Positions 28,840 to 39,694 are shown, counted from the first letter of the stretch. The stretch: 64,000 bases of DNA from Cupriavidus sp. UYMMa02A (GCA_001725945.1 LRMT01000034.1:62001-126000), one strand, 5' to 3'. Notes: a model not told the origin generated them from the letters alone. Made by a program: numbers and translations.

Positions 28840-30725
28840 ATGCCACAGTACAGATCGCGCACATCCACGCACGGTCGTAACCGGACAGGCGCCCGCAGTT
28901 TGTGGCGGGCAACCGGGATGACTGACGCCGACTTCGGCAAGCCAATCATCGCTATCGCAAACTCCTTCACCCAATTCGTTCCTGGCCACGTACACCTGAA
29001 GGATCTCGGCCAACTGGTGGCGCGCGAGATCGAAAAGGCGGGGGGCGTGGCGAAGGAATTCAATACGATTGCGATCGACGATGGGATCGCCATGGGCCAC
29101 GACGGAATGCTGTATAGCCTGCCGTCGCGCGAACTGATCGCAGACAGTGTGGAGTACATGGCGAACGCCCATTGCGCCGACGCGCTTGTATGCATATCCA
29201 ATTGCGACAAGATCACGCCGGGGATGATGATGGCCGCCATGCGCCTCAATATCCCGACGGTTTTCGTATCGGGTGGCCCCATGGAGGCCGGGAAGGCGAC
29301 CTTCAAGCACAAGGTAATCAAGCTCGATTTCGTCGACGCAATGATCGCGTCCGGCAACCAGAATGCGAGCGAAACGGAGACCCATGCGGTCGAGAGTTCG
29401 GCATGTCCGACGTGCGGTTCCTGTTCTGGTATGGCGACTGCCAACTCAATGAACTCGCTGACCGAGGCGCTTGGTATCGCGCTTCCCGGTAATGGTACTG
29501 TGCTGGCGACGCATGCCGATCGAGAAGCCTTGTTCCTGGAAGCGGCACGCACTGCGGTGGCTATCACCAGGCGCTATTACGAGCAGGACGATGCCTCGGT
29601 ACTTCCACGCAATGTCATGTCGCGCCGGGCATTCGAGAACGCCACCTTGCTCGACATTGCAATTGGCGCCTCGACCAATACTGTATTGCACCTGCTTGCC
29701 GTGGCGCAGGAAGGCGGTCTCGACTTCACGCTGGACGATTTCGATCGGCTGTCGCGCAAGGTGCCGGTGATGTGCCAACTCAGCCCGAACCGGCCTGATC
29801 TTCATATCGAGGATCTGCACCGTGCTGGCGGCATCATGGGCATTCTTGGCGAACTCGACCGGGCCGGCCTTATTCATCGCGACGCCAATACCGTCTATGG
29901 AAGATCGCTCGGCGATGCGATCGATCACTGGGACGTCCTGCGCTCCCCTCGTGCGGAAGTCGAGCGCTTTTATCGGGCTGCGCCCGGCGGCGTCCGCACT
30001 ACCCGGGCTTTAGCCAGGACAAGCGTTTCGAGACGCTTGACCGAGACCGCAAGTCAGGGGCCATCCGAAGTATTGAACACGCTTACACCGCGAATGGCGG
30101 CCTCGCCGTGCTGCGCGGCAACCTGGCAGCGGATGGCTGCATTGTGAAAACGGCCGGCGTCGATCCGGTGATGCATGAGTTCGTTGGCCGCGCACGCGTC
30201 TTCGAAAGTCAGGACACGGCCGGCGAAGCGATCCTTTCCGGCGACGTCAAGGATGGTGATGTCGTCGTCATCCGCTACGAAGGACCGCGCGGCGGCCCTG
30301 GCATGCAGGAGATGCTCGCGCCGACCAGCTATCTCAAATCGATGAAGCTCGAGAAGACCTGCGCGCTGATCACCGATGGGCGATTCTCCGGCGCTTCGAC
30401 TGGCCTGGCCATCGGCCACATCTCGCCTGAGGCGGCTGATGGCGGCGCCATTGCGCTGGTCCGTGAAGGAGACCGCATCCTGATCAGCATTTCCAGGCGT
30501 TCGCTGGCGCTCGATGTCTCCGACGAGGAACTGGCAACGCGCCGCGCAGCGATGCAGGCACGCGCGGACAGCGCATGGAAACCGGAGAACCGCATCCGAC
30601 ACGTCTCGACCGCGCTTCAGGCGTATGCCGCACTGACTACGAGCGCGTCCCGCGGCGCCGTGCGCGACCTTCGTGTCGTTCGCTCGGTAAGCGATTCCAG
30701 GCAGAAGCAAGTTCAGGGAGAGTAA
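28840..30725 (+). CDS. Dihydroxy-acid dehydratase family (IlvD/Edd), one frame break
   Basis: About 628 residues. An Fe-S dehydratase with cluster Cys in [20 protein letters not shown] and [20 protein letters not shown], and conserved [26 protein letters not shown] and [20 protein letters not shown]. The frame changes near 30010, where a T is missing ([17 protein letters not shown]). The start at 28840 has GGAG upstream. It looks like true dihydroxy-acid dehydratase, but it sits in a catabolic operon with hydratase and FAA-hydrolase genes. A hydroxy-acid or sugar-acid dehydratase role is therefore as likely as isoleucine/valine synthesis. Confidence 0.85.
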
Positions 30726-30787
30726 GGAAGGGCGGCATCGGCCGCTACGACGCACGCTTGCGTGTGGGGTCCTTCATGCTCAAACTT

Positions 30788-30813
30788 AAATCTATTTTAT
30801 TTGTATATATACA
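30788..30813. promoter_or_regulatory. AT-rich element: AAATCTATTTT plus TGTATATATACA palindrome
   Basis: Between the dehydratase and the MhpD-like hydratase. It combines an inverted copy of the AAAATAGATTT motif (30788-30798) with a perfect 12-bp palindrome TGTATATATACA (30802-30813), whose outer TGT/ACA bases resemble GntR/FadR-type operators. It lies about 92 bases upstream of the next start, so the downstream genes may have their own regulated promoter. Confidence 0.45.
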
Positions 30814-30904
30814 TTTTGTGATGCGGATGCCCCGTCATTGATTGCGCGACTTCCGGATCGCTGAGTCGCAACAACGAATTCCAAATCGAAAGGAGAGACA
30901 AGCC

Positions 30905-31668
30905 ATGGTGCAACTGACCGATGTCATCAGTGATTTCTGGCAAGCCACCCAACGCGGGGAGCGTTCCCCGCTGGCGTGGAGCGGGCGTCTGTCGAACGAA
31001 GAAGGTTACCGCGTTCAACTGGGAATCGCCGACCACTTTCAGGCTAGCGGGACCAATCGCGTGGGCTGGAAAGTCGCTGCGACCAACAAGGTCGTGCAGG
31101 CCCAGCTCGGCGTTTCCGAACCAGCCTTCGGTTCGCTGCGCGACAAGGATGTGTTGTGGTCCGGAGGTGTTCTGGCCATCGGCAACCTTTCCCAGGCGCA
31201 TGTCGAATGCGAACTGTGCTTTCGGGTCAACGAAAAATCGAAACCGCGCGCTCGGTCGCAGATATCCGCGCTGCGCTGGATGTGGTGTATCCGGCGTTCG
31301 AGTTTATCGAAAAGCGCATTCCCATGACAGAACTCGCATTGGCGATTGCCGACAACGTCGAGCACACCGGCATTGTGCTGGGCAAGCCGTTGAAACTGGG
31401 ACACGACATCGATTTCAGGCGCGTCGTTTGCACGCTGACACGCGGCGATGAGGAAATCTCGTCCGCGAATGGAGAGGCGGTACTGGGCGATCCGTTGAAT
31501 TCCATCCTCTGGCTAAAGCAGGCACTGGAGAAGTACGACCGTGCGCTCGTCAAGGGCGACCTGATCATGACCGGATCGTTCGTGCGCCAGCTGCCGCTCG
31601 TGCCAGGAGACCGCGTTCGAGCGGAATTCACAGGCATCGGCTCAGTTGAACTGAATATCGTGCAGTAA
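30905..31668 (+). CDS. 2-keto-4-pentenoate hydratase family protein (MhpD-like), one frame break
   Basis: About 254 residues. The hydratase/decarboxylase fold is recognisable: YRVQLGIADHFQASGTNRVG, GWKVAATNKVVQAQLGVSEP, VVYPAFEFIEKRIPMTELAL (metal Glu residues) and TGSFVRQLPLVPGDRVRAEF. The frame changes near 31235, where five A should be six (NEKIETARSVADI). These enzymes add water to 2-oxo-4-enoates or hydrolyse related keto acids in meta-cleavage routes. The next gene is an FAA hydrolase of the same superfamily. Confidence 0.8.
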
Positions 31669-31710
31669 GGCCCCCCGTACAACGCTTTTATTCGTCAGAG
31701 GTGAATATAA

Positions 31711-32569
31711 ATGAGGTTCGCGAGATTCAAGAAAAATGGCCGCGAAGGCATTGCGGTTTCGCATCCTGAACAGGGATTCTTTGGCAGCTATATTGACCAG
31801 GGGGGAGAGCAGTCAGATTTGCTGTCTGCGCTTGCTCGGGGACCAGAGGCCGTATCGGCGCTTACCGACCTACTGCTGAACGGCAGCGCGGTATCGCTCG
31901 ACGAAGTCCAGGTGCTGCCGCCCCTGGCAGCACCGCAGAAGATTATCTGCATCGGACTCAACTACGCGGACCATTCGGCGGAAACAGGATTCGAGCCGCC
32001 GGCTTACCCCACCATTTTTCGCGCTTTGCTTCGAGTCTCATTGGGCATGGTGACGCCATCATTCGCCCGCGCGTATCCACCATGCTGGACTACGAAGGCG
32101 AGATCGCCGTGGTCATTGGCAAGGCGGGACGAAACATTGCAAGGGCGGCGGCGCTGGATCACGTGTTCGGCTATTCGCTGTTCAACGACGCATCACTGCG
32201 CGACTATCAGACTCGGACGCCTCAGTGGACCATTGGCAAGAATTTTGACGGCACCGGCGCTTTTGGACCCTACATCGTCACGGCCGATGAATTGCCGGCC
32301 GGTGCGAAGGGCCTGCGACTGCAGACCCTGCTGAACGGCGAAGTGGTCCAGAACGGGAACACCGACGATCTCATCTTTGACGTTGCCACCCTTGTCTCCT
32401 TGCTCAGTGAAGTCATGACCCTTAGCCCTGGCGACATGATCGTGACCGGTACGCCCGCGGCGTCGGCGTCGCGCGCAAGCCGCCGCTGTGGATGAAGCCG
32501 GGCGACGTATGCGAGATTCGCGCGGATGGCCTCGGGGTGTTGCGCAACCCGATCAGTGACGAAGCCTGA
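31711..32569 (+). CDS. Fumarylacetoacetate hydrolase family protein, two frame breaks
   Basis: About 286 residues. FAA-fold features are PQKIICIGLNYADHSAETGF, the metal-ligand stretch MLDYEGEIAVVIGKAGRN, FGYSLFNDASLRDYQTRTPQ, WTIGKNFDGTGAFGPYIVTA and MIVTGTPAGVGVARKPP. Frames change near 32018 and 32460, each one missing G (859 bases, two short of 287 codons). Members hydrolyse C-C bonds of acylpyruvates or decarboxylate and isomerise oxo-acids. With the preceding hydratase it suggests a 2-oxo-acid ring-cleavage or keto-deoxy sugar acid route. Confidence 0.85.
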
Positions 32570-32588
32570 GGCGGCGGAGCGATCAGAC

Positions 32589-33608
32589 ATGAAAACCTTG
32601 GAAGCCGGTGAAACCGGTGAAGCCAGTCATCCCGATAGCCGCCGCCGTGGATTCCTGGTCAGTGCAGCGGGCACCCTTGCCGGCGTACTTTCGGGGCAGT
32701 CGTCGGCTGCCTTGCCAGCGGACAGCGAGCCTTCGGGGGAACCATACTTCCCCGGCTTCCGCCGCCTGCGCATTCAGGCCGGAGGGACGACCATCAACAC
32801 GCTGGTCGGCGGTAGCGGGCCGCCTTTGCTGCTGCTGCACGGCTACCCGCAAACGCATATTGTCTGGCGGAAAATCGCACCCGATCTCGCCCGGGACCAT
32901 ACCGTTGTGCTTACTGACCTGCGAGGGTATGGGGACAGCGGCAAGCCGGCGGATGGGGAGAACCACGCCGGATACTCCAAGCGCGCGATGGCCGTGGACC
33001 AGATCGAGGTGATGGCGTCACTGGGCTTTCACCACTTTGCCGTAGTGAGCCATGACCGGGGCTCGCGCGTGGCGCATCGGATGGCCCTGGACCATCCCGG
33101 CACGATATCGCGCCTGGTGTTGATGGACATCGTGCCAACCGAGTACATGTACCGGACCACGGACGCGCGGTTCGCCACGGGGTACTACCACTGGTTCTTC
33201 CTGATACAGCCTGCACCGCTTCCGGAATCGCTGCTGGCCGGCAAGGTCGATGCTTTCCTGAAGAGCGCGATGGGGCCGCTGATTCCGCGCGTGATCGAGC
33301 CCGATGCCTTCGCTCAGTATGTCAGGTGCTTGAGCGACCCGGCTACCCTCCACGCGACATGCGAGGACTACCGGGCCAGTGCATCCATCGACCTGGATCA
33401 CGACGCAGCGGACAAGGGAAAGAAGCTGGCTTGTCCGTTGCTTGTGCTTTGGGGAGGGAAGGGGCTCGTCGGTACGCGATACGACGTGCTGTCGGTCTGG
33501 CGCGACTACGCCACCAATGTTGGCGGTGCGGCACTGCCGGCGAATCACTGGATTCCTGAAGAAGTCCCCGAGCTGGTCGTGGCTCACGTGCGCCAGTTTC
33601 TGGCCTGA
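32589..33608 (+). CDS. Haloacetate (fluoroacetate) dehalogenase-like alpha/beta hydrolase with Tat signal
   Basis: 339 residues, intact. The first ~45 residues hold a twin-arginine signal (SRRRGFLVSAAGTLAG). The hydrolase core has LLLLHGYPQTHIVWRKIAPD, and at the nucleophile elbow VSHDRGSRVAHRMALDHP, with Asp and two Arg as in fluoroacetate dehalogenases. The halide-pocket His-Trp appears in YYHWFFLIQP and a Tyr in CEDYRASASID; a late His is in PANHWIPEE. The match supports a dehalogenase or close esterase. Tat export is unusual, since known fluoroacetate dehalogenases are cytoplasmic. The start at 32589 is supported by the Tat motif. Confidence 0.75.
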   Translation: MKTLEAGETGEASHPDSRRRGFLVSAAGTLAGVLSGQSSAALPADSEPSGEPYFPGFRRLRIQAGGTTINTLVGGSGPPLLLLHGYPQTHIVWRKIAPDLARDHTVVLTDLRGYGDSGKPADGENHAGYSKRAMAVDQIEVMASLGFHHFAVVSHDRGSRVAHRMALDHPGTISRLVLMDIVPTEYMYRTTDARFATGYYHWFFLIQPAPLPESLLAGKVDAFLKSAMGPLIPRVIEPDAFAQYVRCLSDPATLHATCEDYRASASIDLDHDAADKGKKLACPLLVLWGGKGLVGTRYDVLSVWRDYATNVGGAALPANHWIPEEVPELVVAHVRQFLA

Positions 33609-33634
33609 TCGCTTCAAAGCAGAGGAGATATTCG

Positions 33635-33946
33635 ATGTTCATCGTGCATTGCCTGGACAAGACCGGGGCGGGCGCAAGGCGTAAGCAGAACCGCGCCTTG
33701 CATGTCGCCTACGTCAAGACGACGCAGTCCGTTGTCAAAGCAGCGGGCCCGCTGTTGTCTGCGGAGGGCGAACCCGTCGGAGGAATGTTCGTACTGGACG
33801 TACATCACTTCGCCGATGCGCTCGAATGGGCCGATGGCGATCCGTTCAGGAAGATCGGCATTTATGAAAAGGTCGAGGTGCACCAGTGGAACCTCGTCAT
33901 GAGTGCAGGGATTCCCGCGCAGAACGCCACCATTCAAAGTTCGTGA
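33635..33946 (+). CDS. YciI-like protein
   Basis: 103 residues. It shows the compact YCII layout: MFIVHCLDKTGAGARRKQNR, AYVKTTQSVVKAAGPLLSAE, GEPVGGMFVLD, DPFRKIGIYEKVEV. YciI proteins have a ferredoxin-like fold with a conserved His-Asp pair; related proteins act as small lyases or hydrolases in aromatic degradation. A ribosome site (AGAGGAG) precedes the start. It lies between the dehalogenase-like and BKACE genes, in tight order. Confidence 0.75.
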   Translation: MFIVHCLDKTGAGARRKQNRALHVAYVKTTQSVVKAAGPLLSAEGEPVGGMFVLDVHHFADALEWADGDPFRKIGIYEKVEVHQWNLVMSAGIPAQNATIQSS

Positions 33947-33964
33947 ACAGCGAGACAGGTCACC

Positions 33965-34900
33965 ATGAAGCAGATTCAACGCAAAGTCATTGTCAGTTGC
34001 GCGATCACCGGCGCCATCCATACGCCGACGCTGTCCAAGGCCTTGCCTTATACCCCGGAAGACATCGCCAGGCAGGCAATCGATGCTGCCGATGCCGGAG
34101 CGGCCATTCTTCATCTGCATGCGCGCAATCCGCATGATGGCTCACCGACCGGAGACCCCGACGTGTTTGCCCAATTCCTGCCGGCAATCAAAGAGAGGAC
34201 ATCGGCCGTCATCAATCTGACAACCGGAGGCAGTCCGGAGATGACGGTCGAGGCGCGGCTTGCGGCGGCGCTACGCTTTCAACCGGAGATGTGCTCCCTC
34301 AATATGGGATCGATGAACTTTGCCATGCATCCCATGGCGGAAAAGGTATCGACGTGGAGGTTCCCGTGGGAGAAGGACTACCTGCTGGCTAGCGAGGCGT
34401 TCATCTTCCGGAACACCTTCCGGGATATCGCGCGCATCTACCAGATGATGGCGGATTTCGGCACGCGCTTCGAGCACGAGTGTTATGACATCGGCCATCT
34501 CTACAACCTTGCTTATTTCCTCGATCGGGGATTGGTCAAGGCGCCGATCTTCATCCAGAGCGTGTTCGGCATTTTGGGTGGCATTGGCGCGGATCCTGAC
34601 AATGTCCTGTTCATGCGCCGCACTGCCGACCGGCTGTTTGGTGACGACTATATCTGGTCGGTACTCGCTGGCGGCAGGCACCAGATGCCTGTGGCGAGCC
34701 AGGCTGCGTTGATGGGCGGAAATGTCCGGGTCGGCCTGGAGGACAGCCTCTACATTGCAAAGGGGAAGCTCGCCGAAAGCAACGCGCAGCAGGTTTCCAA
34801 GATCAGACGGGTCCTCTCGGAGTTGTCGCTGGAGGTTGCGACGCCGGACGAGGCGCGTGATCTGCTGGCGCTGAAGGGCGCGGACAACGTCAAGTTCTGA
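33965..34900 (+). CDS. BKACE family beta-keto acid cleavage enzyme (DUF849)
   Basis: 311 residues, intact. The zinc-binding His-x-His is in AAILHLHARNPHDGSPTGDP, with INLTTGGSPEMTVEARLAAA and VLAGGRHQMPVASQAALMGG. BKACE enzymes condense a beta-keto acid with acetyl-CoA to give acetoacetate and a new acyl-CoA; known substrates include 3-keto-5-aminohexanoate and dehydrocarnitine. The acyl-CoA product would suit the enoyl-CoA hydratase and CaiB genes downstream. The stop overlaps an in-frame ATG of the DUF485 gene. Confidence 0.85.
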   Translation: MKQIQRKVIVSCAITGAIHTPTLSKALPYTPEDIARQAIDAADAGAAILHLHARNPHDGSPTGDPDVFAQFLPAIKERTSAVINLTTGGSPEMTVEARLAAALRFQPEMCSLNMGSMNFAMHPMAEKVSTWRFPWEKDYLLASEAFIFRNTFRDIARIYQMMADFGTRFEHECYDIGHLYNLAYFLDRGLVKAPIFIQSVFGILGGIGADPDNVLFMRRTADRLFGDDYIWSVLAGGRHQMPVASQAALMGGNVRVGLEDSLYIAKGKLAESNAQQVSKIRRVLSELSLEVATPDEARDLLALKGADNVKF

Positions 34901-34935
34901 TGCGCCCGGCGCAGATCATGAATAGGAGAGGGAGC

Positions 34936-35307
34936 GTGAATCGATCCGATTCCACTGGTCGTGAGGACTCGCCGCACGGCCGCACGGCGGCGAGAATGCC
35001 CAGCGCATTGCGCGAGCAGATGCGCGCGCTCGCGAGCCATCGCAGCAGATTTGTGTGGCGCCTGCTGGCCGGCGCGCTCGCCTGGTATTTCGGTGCGTTG
35101 TTCGCGGTGCTGGCGTGGCCAGACTTGATGGCTGTCTCCGCAATCGGTGATTTCAGCGTGGGCTTGCTGTTGGTCTGCTTGCAACTGTTTTCGACAGTCG
35201 TCGGCTTCTGGGTGTACTGCGCTTGGGCGGAGCGCCAGTACGATGGCGAAGCAGCGATGCTGCATGCCATGGCCCGCGATTACCAGACGGGAGCGCGCCA
35301 TGAATGA
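34936..35307 (+). CDS. DUF485-type membrane protein (symporter partner)
   Basis: About 123 residues with two membrane segments (FVWRLLAGALAWYFGALFAV and IGDFSVGLLLVCLQLFSTVV). DUF485 (YjcH-like) proteins are encoded immediately before ActP-type sodium:solute symporters, as here. The GTG at 34936 has an AGGAGAGGGAG site; in-frame ATGs at 34900 and 34918 are alternatives. The last 8 bases overlap the symporter gene start (ATGAATGA). Confidence 0.8.
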   Translation: MNRSDSTGREDSPHGRTAARMPSALREQMRALASHRSRFVWRLLAGALAWYFGALFAVLAWPDLMAVSAIGDFSVGLLLVCLQLFSTVVGFWVYCAWAERQYDGEAAMLHAMARDYQTGARHE

Positions 35308-36891
35308 GTCAGGTTTCGGTGGTCTGCGTATCGTCGTTTTTGTGGCATTCATCGGACTGAGCCTTGCGCTGACGGCGTGGGCGTCGCGTCGTGCACGGGG
35401 CAGCGCCGGATTCTTGTTGCCGGGCGCAATTTGTCCGGGCTCCAGAATGGCCTGGCCATCTCAGGCGACTTCATGTCGGCGGCCTCGTTTCTCGGGGTGA
35501 CGGGACTGGTCGCGCTGTATGGCTTCGACGGGCTGGTGTACCAGGTCGGCTTCATTGCCGGATGGCTGATGATCATGCTGATCGTGGCGGAACCCGTCAG
35601 GAATTGCGGGAAATACACGCTGTCGGACGTAGTTGCCCTGCGGCTTTCCGGCAGGCCGGTACGCGCCGCCACCGCCGGGGTGTCGCTGTTGATTGCACTG
35701 ATCTACCTGCTTGCGCAACTTGTTGGCGCCGGGGCGCTGGCGGCCTTGCTGCTGCCAGTGGGGGCGAACACCGCGATCCTGCTGGTCGGGGTGCTGATGA
35801 TGGCCTATGTGCTGTTGGGCGGCATGGTTGCCGCGACGTACGTACAGATCGTCAAGGCCGTGCTGGTCTGGACCGCCGCAGTTGGCTTGCTGGTGCTATC
35901 GCTGGCGCATTTTTCCTTCGACTTTGGCGCGCTGTTCGGCAAGGCCCGGGAGGCGGCGCTGCATCCCACGCGCTATCTTACGCCCGGCGCATATTTCAGG
36001 AACCCGGTCGACACGCTGTCGCTGGCCCTGGCACTGGTACTGGGAACCGCCGCTTGCCGCACGTGATGACACGCTTCTACACCGTGCCATCGGCGGTAGC
36101 GGCTCGCCAGTCAGCCAGGGTTGCACTGGTCGTCATGACGACCTTTGCCGTTGTGGTTTGTCTTCTGGGCTTTTGTGCGTCGGCAATCGTTGGGCCCAAT
36201 GCCATTCTGGCGGTGAGTCCGTCCGGAAACAGCGCCATCATGCTGCTTGCATTGAGCCTGGGCGGAGGCGCCGGGTCGGTCGGCGGAGAATTGCTGCTGG
36301 CAGGCGTGAGTGTGATTGCATTTGCAACGATTCTCGCCGTGGTGGCTGGCATCATGATCTCTTCCGCCGCAACCGTCGCACACGACATCTTCGGGACCTG
36401 GTGTTCCGGGGCAACATGCCCGAACGCCGGCAGGTCGCGATCGGCAGGCTGGCGACGGCGACACTGGGTGCGCTGGCGGTCGGCATCGCGCTGCTGGTGA
36501 AGTCTCTCAACGTCGCGTTCCTGGTCGGACTGGCGTTCTCCTTGGCCGCCAGCGCCAATCTTCCCGTTATCTTGCTTTCACTCTTCTGGCGACGATTCAA
36601 CGATGCGGGGCAATCGCCGGCGTGGTGGTCGGCACGGTGACTTCCGTAGGCCTGGTGCTGGTCGGGCCGGCGGTCATGGGCCAGAACGGGTTGCTCGCCA
36701 CCAGTCTCAAGCCCCTGTTCCCGCTGGCCAATCCGGGCATTGTGAGCATTCCATGCGGCTTTGCTGCGGCGTGGCTGGTGGCGTTGCTGACGGATCGCAA
36801 CGCGGGGCGCCACACGAGGGATGCCGAGTTCGAGGCGCAGCAACTGCGCATGCTCAGCGGATACGGCGCGGAGCAGGCAAGCCAGCACTGA
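35300..36891 (+). CDS. Sodium:solute symporter (SSS family, ActP-like), four frame breaks
   Basis: About 531 residues and 12-13 membrane segments; probably imports a monocarboxylate. Signatures are GRNLSGLQNGLAISGDFMSA, VAEPVRNCGKYTLSDVVALR, GMVAATYVQIVKAVLVWTAA, and GLPHVMTRFYTVPSAVAARQ after repair. Frames change near 35425, 36050, 36395 and 36605, each one missing C or G (1592 bases, four short of 532 codons). It is paired with the DUF485 gene. Four breaks make this the most damaged gene of the window. Confidence 0.85.
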
Positions 36892-36956
36892 ATTTCCGGC
36901 GGCCGTAGCGCCCCCCGCGTGTTGCGGCTGCCGCCTTTCTACCACCAGGAGACTCC

Positions 36957-37737
36957 ATGACATCCCCTTCTTCCGATCCGGTCGCCTACGCACGCGCCGG
37001 CGACGTCGGCATTCTTACAATGCAATTCGGACCGCACAACCTCGTTGGCGGAACACTTTCGCAGGCATTGATTGCCGCGTTGCAGCGGGCACAGGCGGAT
37101 TCCTGCCGTGCAATTATTCTGAAGAGCGCGTTGCGCCATTTTTCGGCAGGCGCCGAAATCGCGCTGTTCGAGAACGGGGGCGAGCGCCTGCACCGTGAAC
37201 TCGATCTGGTCGGCGTGCTGCGAGCGTTTGAAGAACTGCCCATCCCGATTGTCGCCAGCGTCCATGGCGTGGCGCTTGGCGGGGGCTTCGAACTGGCGCT
37301 CGCCTGCGATTTCATCGTTGCGGCGGCCACGGCAAAGCTCGGACTGGTGGAGGCCACGCTTGGATTGCATCCCCTTATGGGCGGCATTCAACGCCTGATC
37401 GAGCGCGCCGGCACTGCGCGCGCCAAGGAGCTCGTGATGCTGGGCCGCCGCCATGACGCAGCAACGCTTGAGCGCTGGAACATCGTCAATCGCGTGGTTC
37501 CGGACGCGCAGCTCGCGGAGGTCACGCTTGCATTTGCCACCGAACTGGCTGCCGGCCCGACAGTGCGCATGCGGCTACCAAAGGCTCGCGAACCAATATC
37601 TGAACGAAGGGATGCGCGCCGCGGACGATGGGATGCGGGACATCGTTGCGCCCATCCTTGCCAGTGCGGATCTGAGGCTTGGCGTGGCGGCGTTTCAGGC
37701 GGGTGCCTCGGGCGGCGCCGTGTTCACTGGTCAATAA
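36957..37737 (+). CDS. Enoyl-CoA hydratase/isomerase family protein, two frame breaks
   Basis: About 260 residues. Crotonase-fold motifs are LRHFSAGAEIALFENGG, IPIVASVHGVALGGGFELAL (oxyanion hole) and LGLVEATLGLHPLMGGIQRL. The Glu of the LVEATLG segment lies where catalytic acids occur. Two missing bases near 37573 and 37589 move the frame, and the tail continues as LANQYLNEGMRAADDGMRDI to the stop at 37737. It precedes a CaiB-type CoA-transferase gene by 11 bases, so both act on a shared CoA ester. Confidence 0.82.
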
Positions 37738-37748
37738 CGGGGCAAGCC

Positions 37749-38968
37749 ATGGCAAACGGACCACTAGCAGGGCTGAAGGTCGTCGATTTCTCGCGCGTGC
37801 TCGCAGGCCCCCATTGTGCGAAGACGTTGCACGATCTTGGCGCCGAGGTCATCAAGATCGAGCCGCCACGACCGGACATTTCGCGAGCCGCGGTGCCCAG
37901 GAACGACACCATGTCGTACTACTACATTCAGCAGAATACCGGGAAACGCAATATCAGCCTGGACTTGAACCACCCTGAGGCACGCGATATAGCAATGGAT
38001 CTGTGTCGTCAGGCAGATATCATCGTCGAGAACTTCCGTGCCGGAACGCTCGCGTTCTTCGGGTTGGACTACGAATCGGTGCGCAAGCAGAATTCGCGCG
38101 TGGTCTATGCGTCCATCAGCGGCTATGGCCAGGGTGGGCCGCTCTCCCACCGGGCTGCATATGCGCCGACCGTGCATGCGGAATCGGGTTTCACGTCCAC
38201 CTTCCTGTCGCATCTGGCCGGTGACCTGGCCACCGACCGGCACGATGCCTACTCGCACGCGGACATTTATACGGGCCTGGAAGCCGTGATCGGCATTCTG
38301 GCGGCCCTCCACAAGCGCAGCCTAACCAACGAGGGGCAATACGTCGACGTTGCCATGGCTGCCACCATGCTGTCGGTCAACGAGCGCGTGCATATCGATC
38401 TGTCCGGCATCGACATCGGCGCAGAGCCCGCCGCCCTGGGGCCTGCCCAGTCGCCGTTTTTACGACCGTTGGCGGCGAGAAGATCACCATCGCCACCAGC
38501 GTGGTGAGCAGCCTGACGTTTCCGTTCTACCTGACGGCAATGCGCCGGCCAGAACTGGCGAGCGATCCACGCTTCTCGACCCCGGCGCTTCGTGCCAAGA
38601 ATCTGGAGGCGTTCCACGCGATTGTGCAGAACTGGATCCTGACGTTCGACTCGCTGGACACCCTGGATGCCCAGCTCGACGAAGCGAAGCTGGCGTTTGG
38701 CGTGGTGCGCGACATCAGCGATTTTGCGCGGTCGGATTGGGCCGAATGGTGGGGCGCAATCGACGAGGTCGATGATCGTGCCGGCGGCATGGTCAGAATT
38801 CCCGGAAAGCCCTGGCGATTCTCAGTGGACAAACTCGATCATCCCGGCATGCCCGCATTCCGTGGCGAACACAACGAGGAAGTCCTCAAGGAACTCGGCC
38901 TGTGCGAGAACGAGATCAACGCGCTTGCAAGGAAGGGAGCCATAACCGCGGACCCGCTGCCACAGTGA
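37749..38968 (+). CDS. CaiB/BaiF (family III) CoA-transferase, one frame break
   Basis: About 406 residues. Family III motifs are present: LKVVDFSRVLAGPHCAKTLH, AEVIKIEPPRPDISR, NTGKRNISLDLNHPEARDIA, DIIVENFRAGTLAFFGLDY and YSHADIYTGLEAVIGILAAL, where the Asp is the expected nucleophile. The frame changes near 38462, where a T is missing in a TTTTT run (FFTTVGGEKITIA). It moves CoA between carboxylic acids, probably activating the pathway substrate. It converges with the GntR gene. Confidence 0.85.
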
Positions 38969-39025
38969 GTTGAGAGCAAGACCCGGTGCGTGGGCATGAC
39001 AGCCCGGAGTGCAGCGCGCCGGGCG

Positions 39026-39694
39026 CTATCGCTTGGCATCCATCGTGAGCGAATACTCCGCCGTGATCTGCAAATGCTCGGTCATCAACTTGCACGCAGC
39101 CGCTTCGTCACGGCCGATGACGGCGTCAGCGAGCTTGCGATGCTCCTTGTCGAGATTTCGCTTGCCCGTCGACGGCGGGATCGAAAACCACCGGTAGCGC
39201 TCGCTTTGGACATACAGGACCTCGCGGATTCGCAGCAGCCACGGACTGTCGCAGGCGGCCACCAGGGCAGCGTGAAATGCCGTATGCGCCGTTGCCCATT
39301 CCTGGGAAACCCGTTCCCCGGGGGCAGCCTGCTTGGGAGTGTGAGTCAGTCTGTGGAGTGCGGACACGATACCACTTTCCCATTCGGTGTCGCCCACCGC
39401 TATGGCGCGCTTGAGGCACAGGGATTCGATCTCGATCCGGACATTGGTGATGTCAAGCAGTTCGTCCGCGCCAATCGGCGCCACCCGGAACCCCCGCTGC
39501 GGCTCGGCTATCACCAGGCCTTCGGCCGTCAATCGGGACAACGCTTCGCGGACGGCGCCAAGGCTGACGGAGAGCGCCTCGGACAGATCCGCTGGCTTGA
39601 GCTTTTCGCCCGGCACCAGCCGACCATTCAGGAGTTCCGCTCGCAGGTTTTGATAGACCGAATAGGTCAGGCTCGAAGGTGTAGAAGTAGACAT
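39026..39694 (-). CDS. GntR family regulator (FadR/FCD subfamily)
   Basis: 222 residues, intact. The N-terminal winged HTH (LVPGEKLKPADLSEALSVSL, GAVREALSRLTAEGLVIAEP) is followed by an all-helical FCD ligand domain with likely metal-binding His (AHTAFHAALVAA, LMTEHLQITAEY). It lies inside the catabolic island between two plus-strand blocks. A TTGAT-N6-ATCAA palindrome touches its start codon, and AAAATAGATTT elements lie before several of its neighbours. It probably represses the island until an intermediate acid is present. Confidence 0.85.
   Translation of the reverse strand: MSTSTPSSLTYSVYQNLRAELLNGRLVPGEKLKPADLSEALSVSLGAVREALSRLTAEGLVIAEPQRGFRVAPIGADELLDITNVRIEIESLCLKRAIAVGDTEWESGIVSALHRLTHTPKQAAPGERVSQEWATAHTAFHAALVAACDSPWLLRIREVLYVQSERYRWFSIPPSTGKRNLDKEHRKLADAVIGRDEAAACKLMTEHLQITAEYSLTMDAKR

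Noticed and set aside
28840..30725. Calling the dehydratase the house-keeping ilvD
   Set aside because: Motifs fit, but the catabolic operon context makes the substrate uncertain, so I gave no gene symbol.
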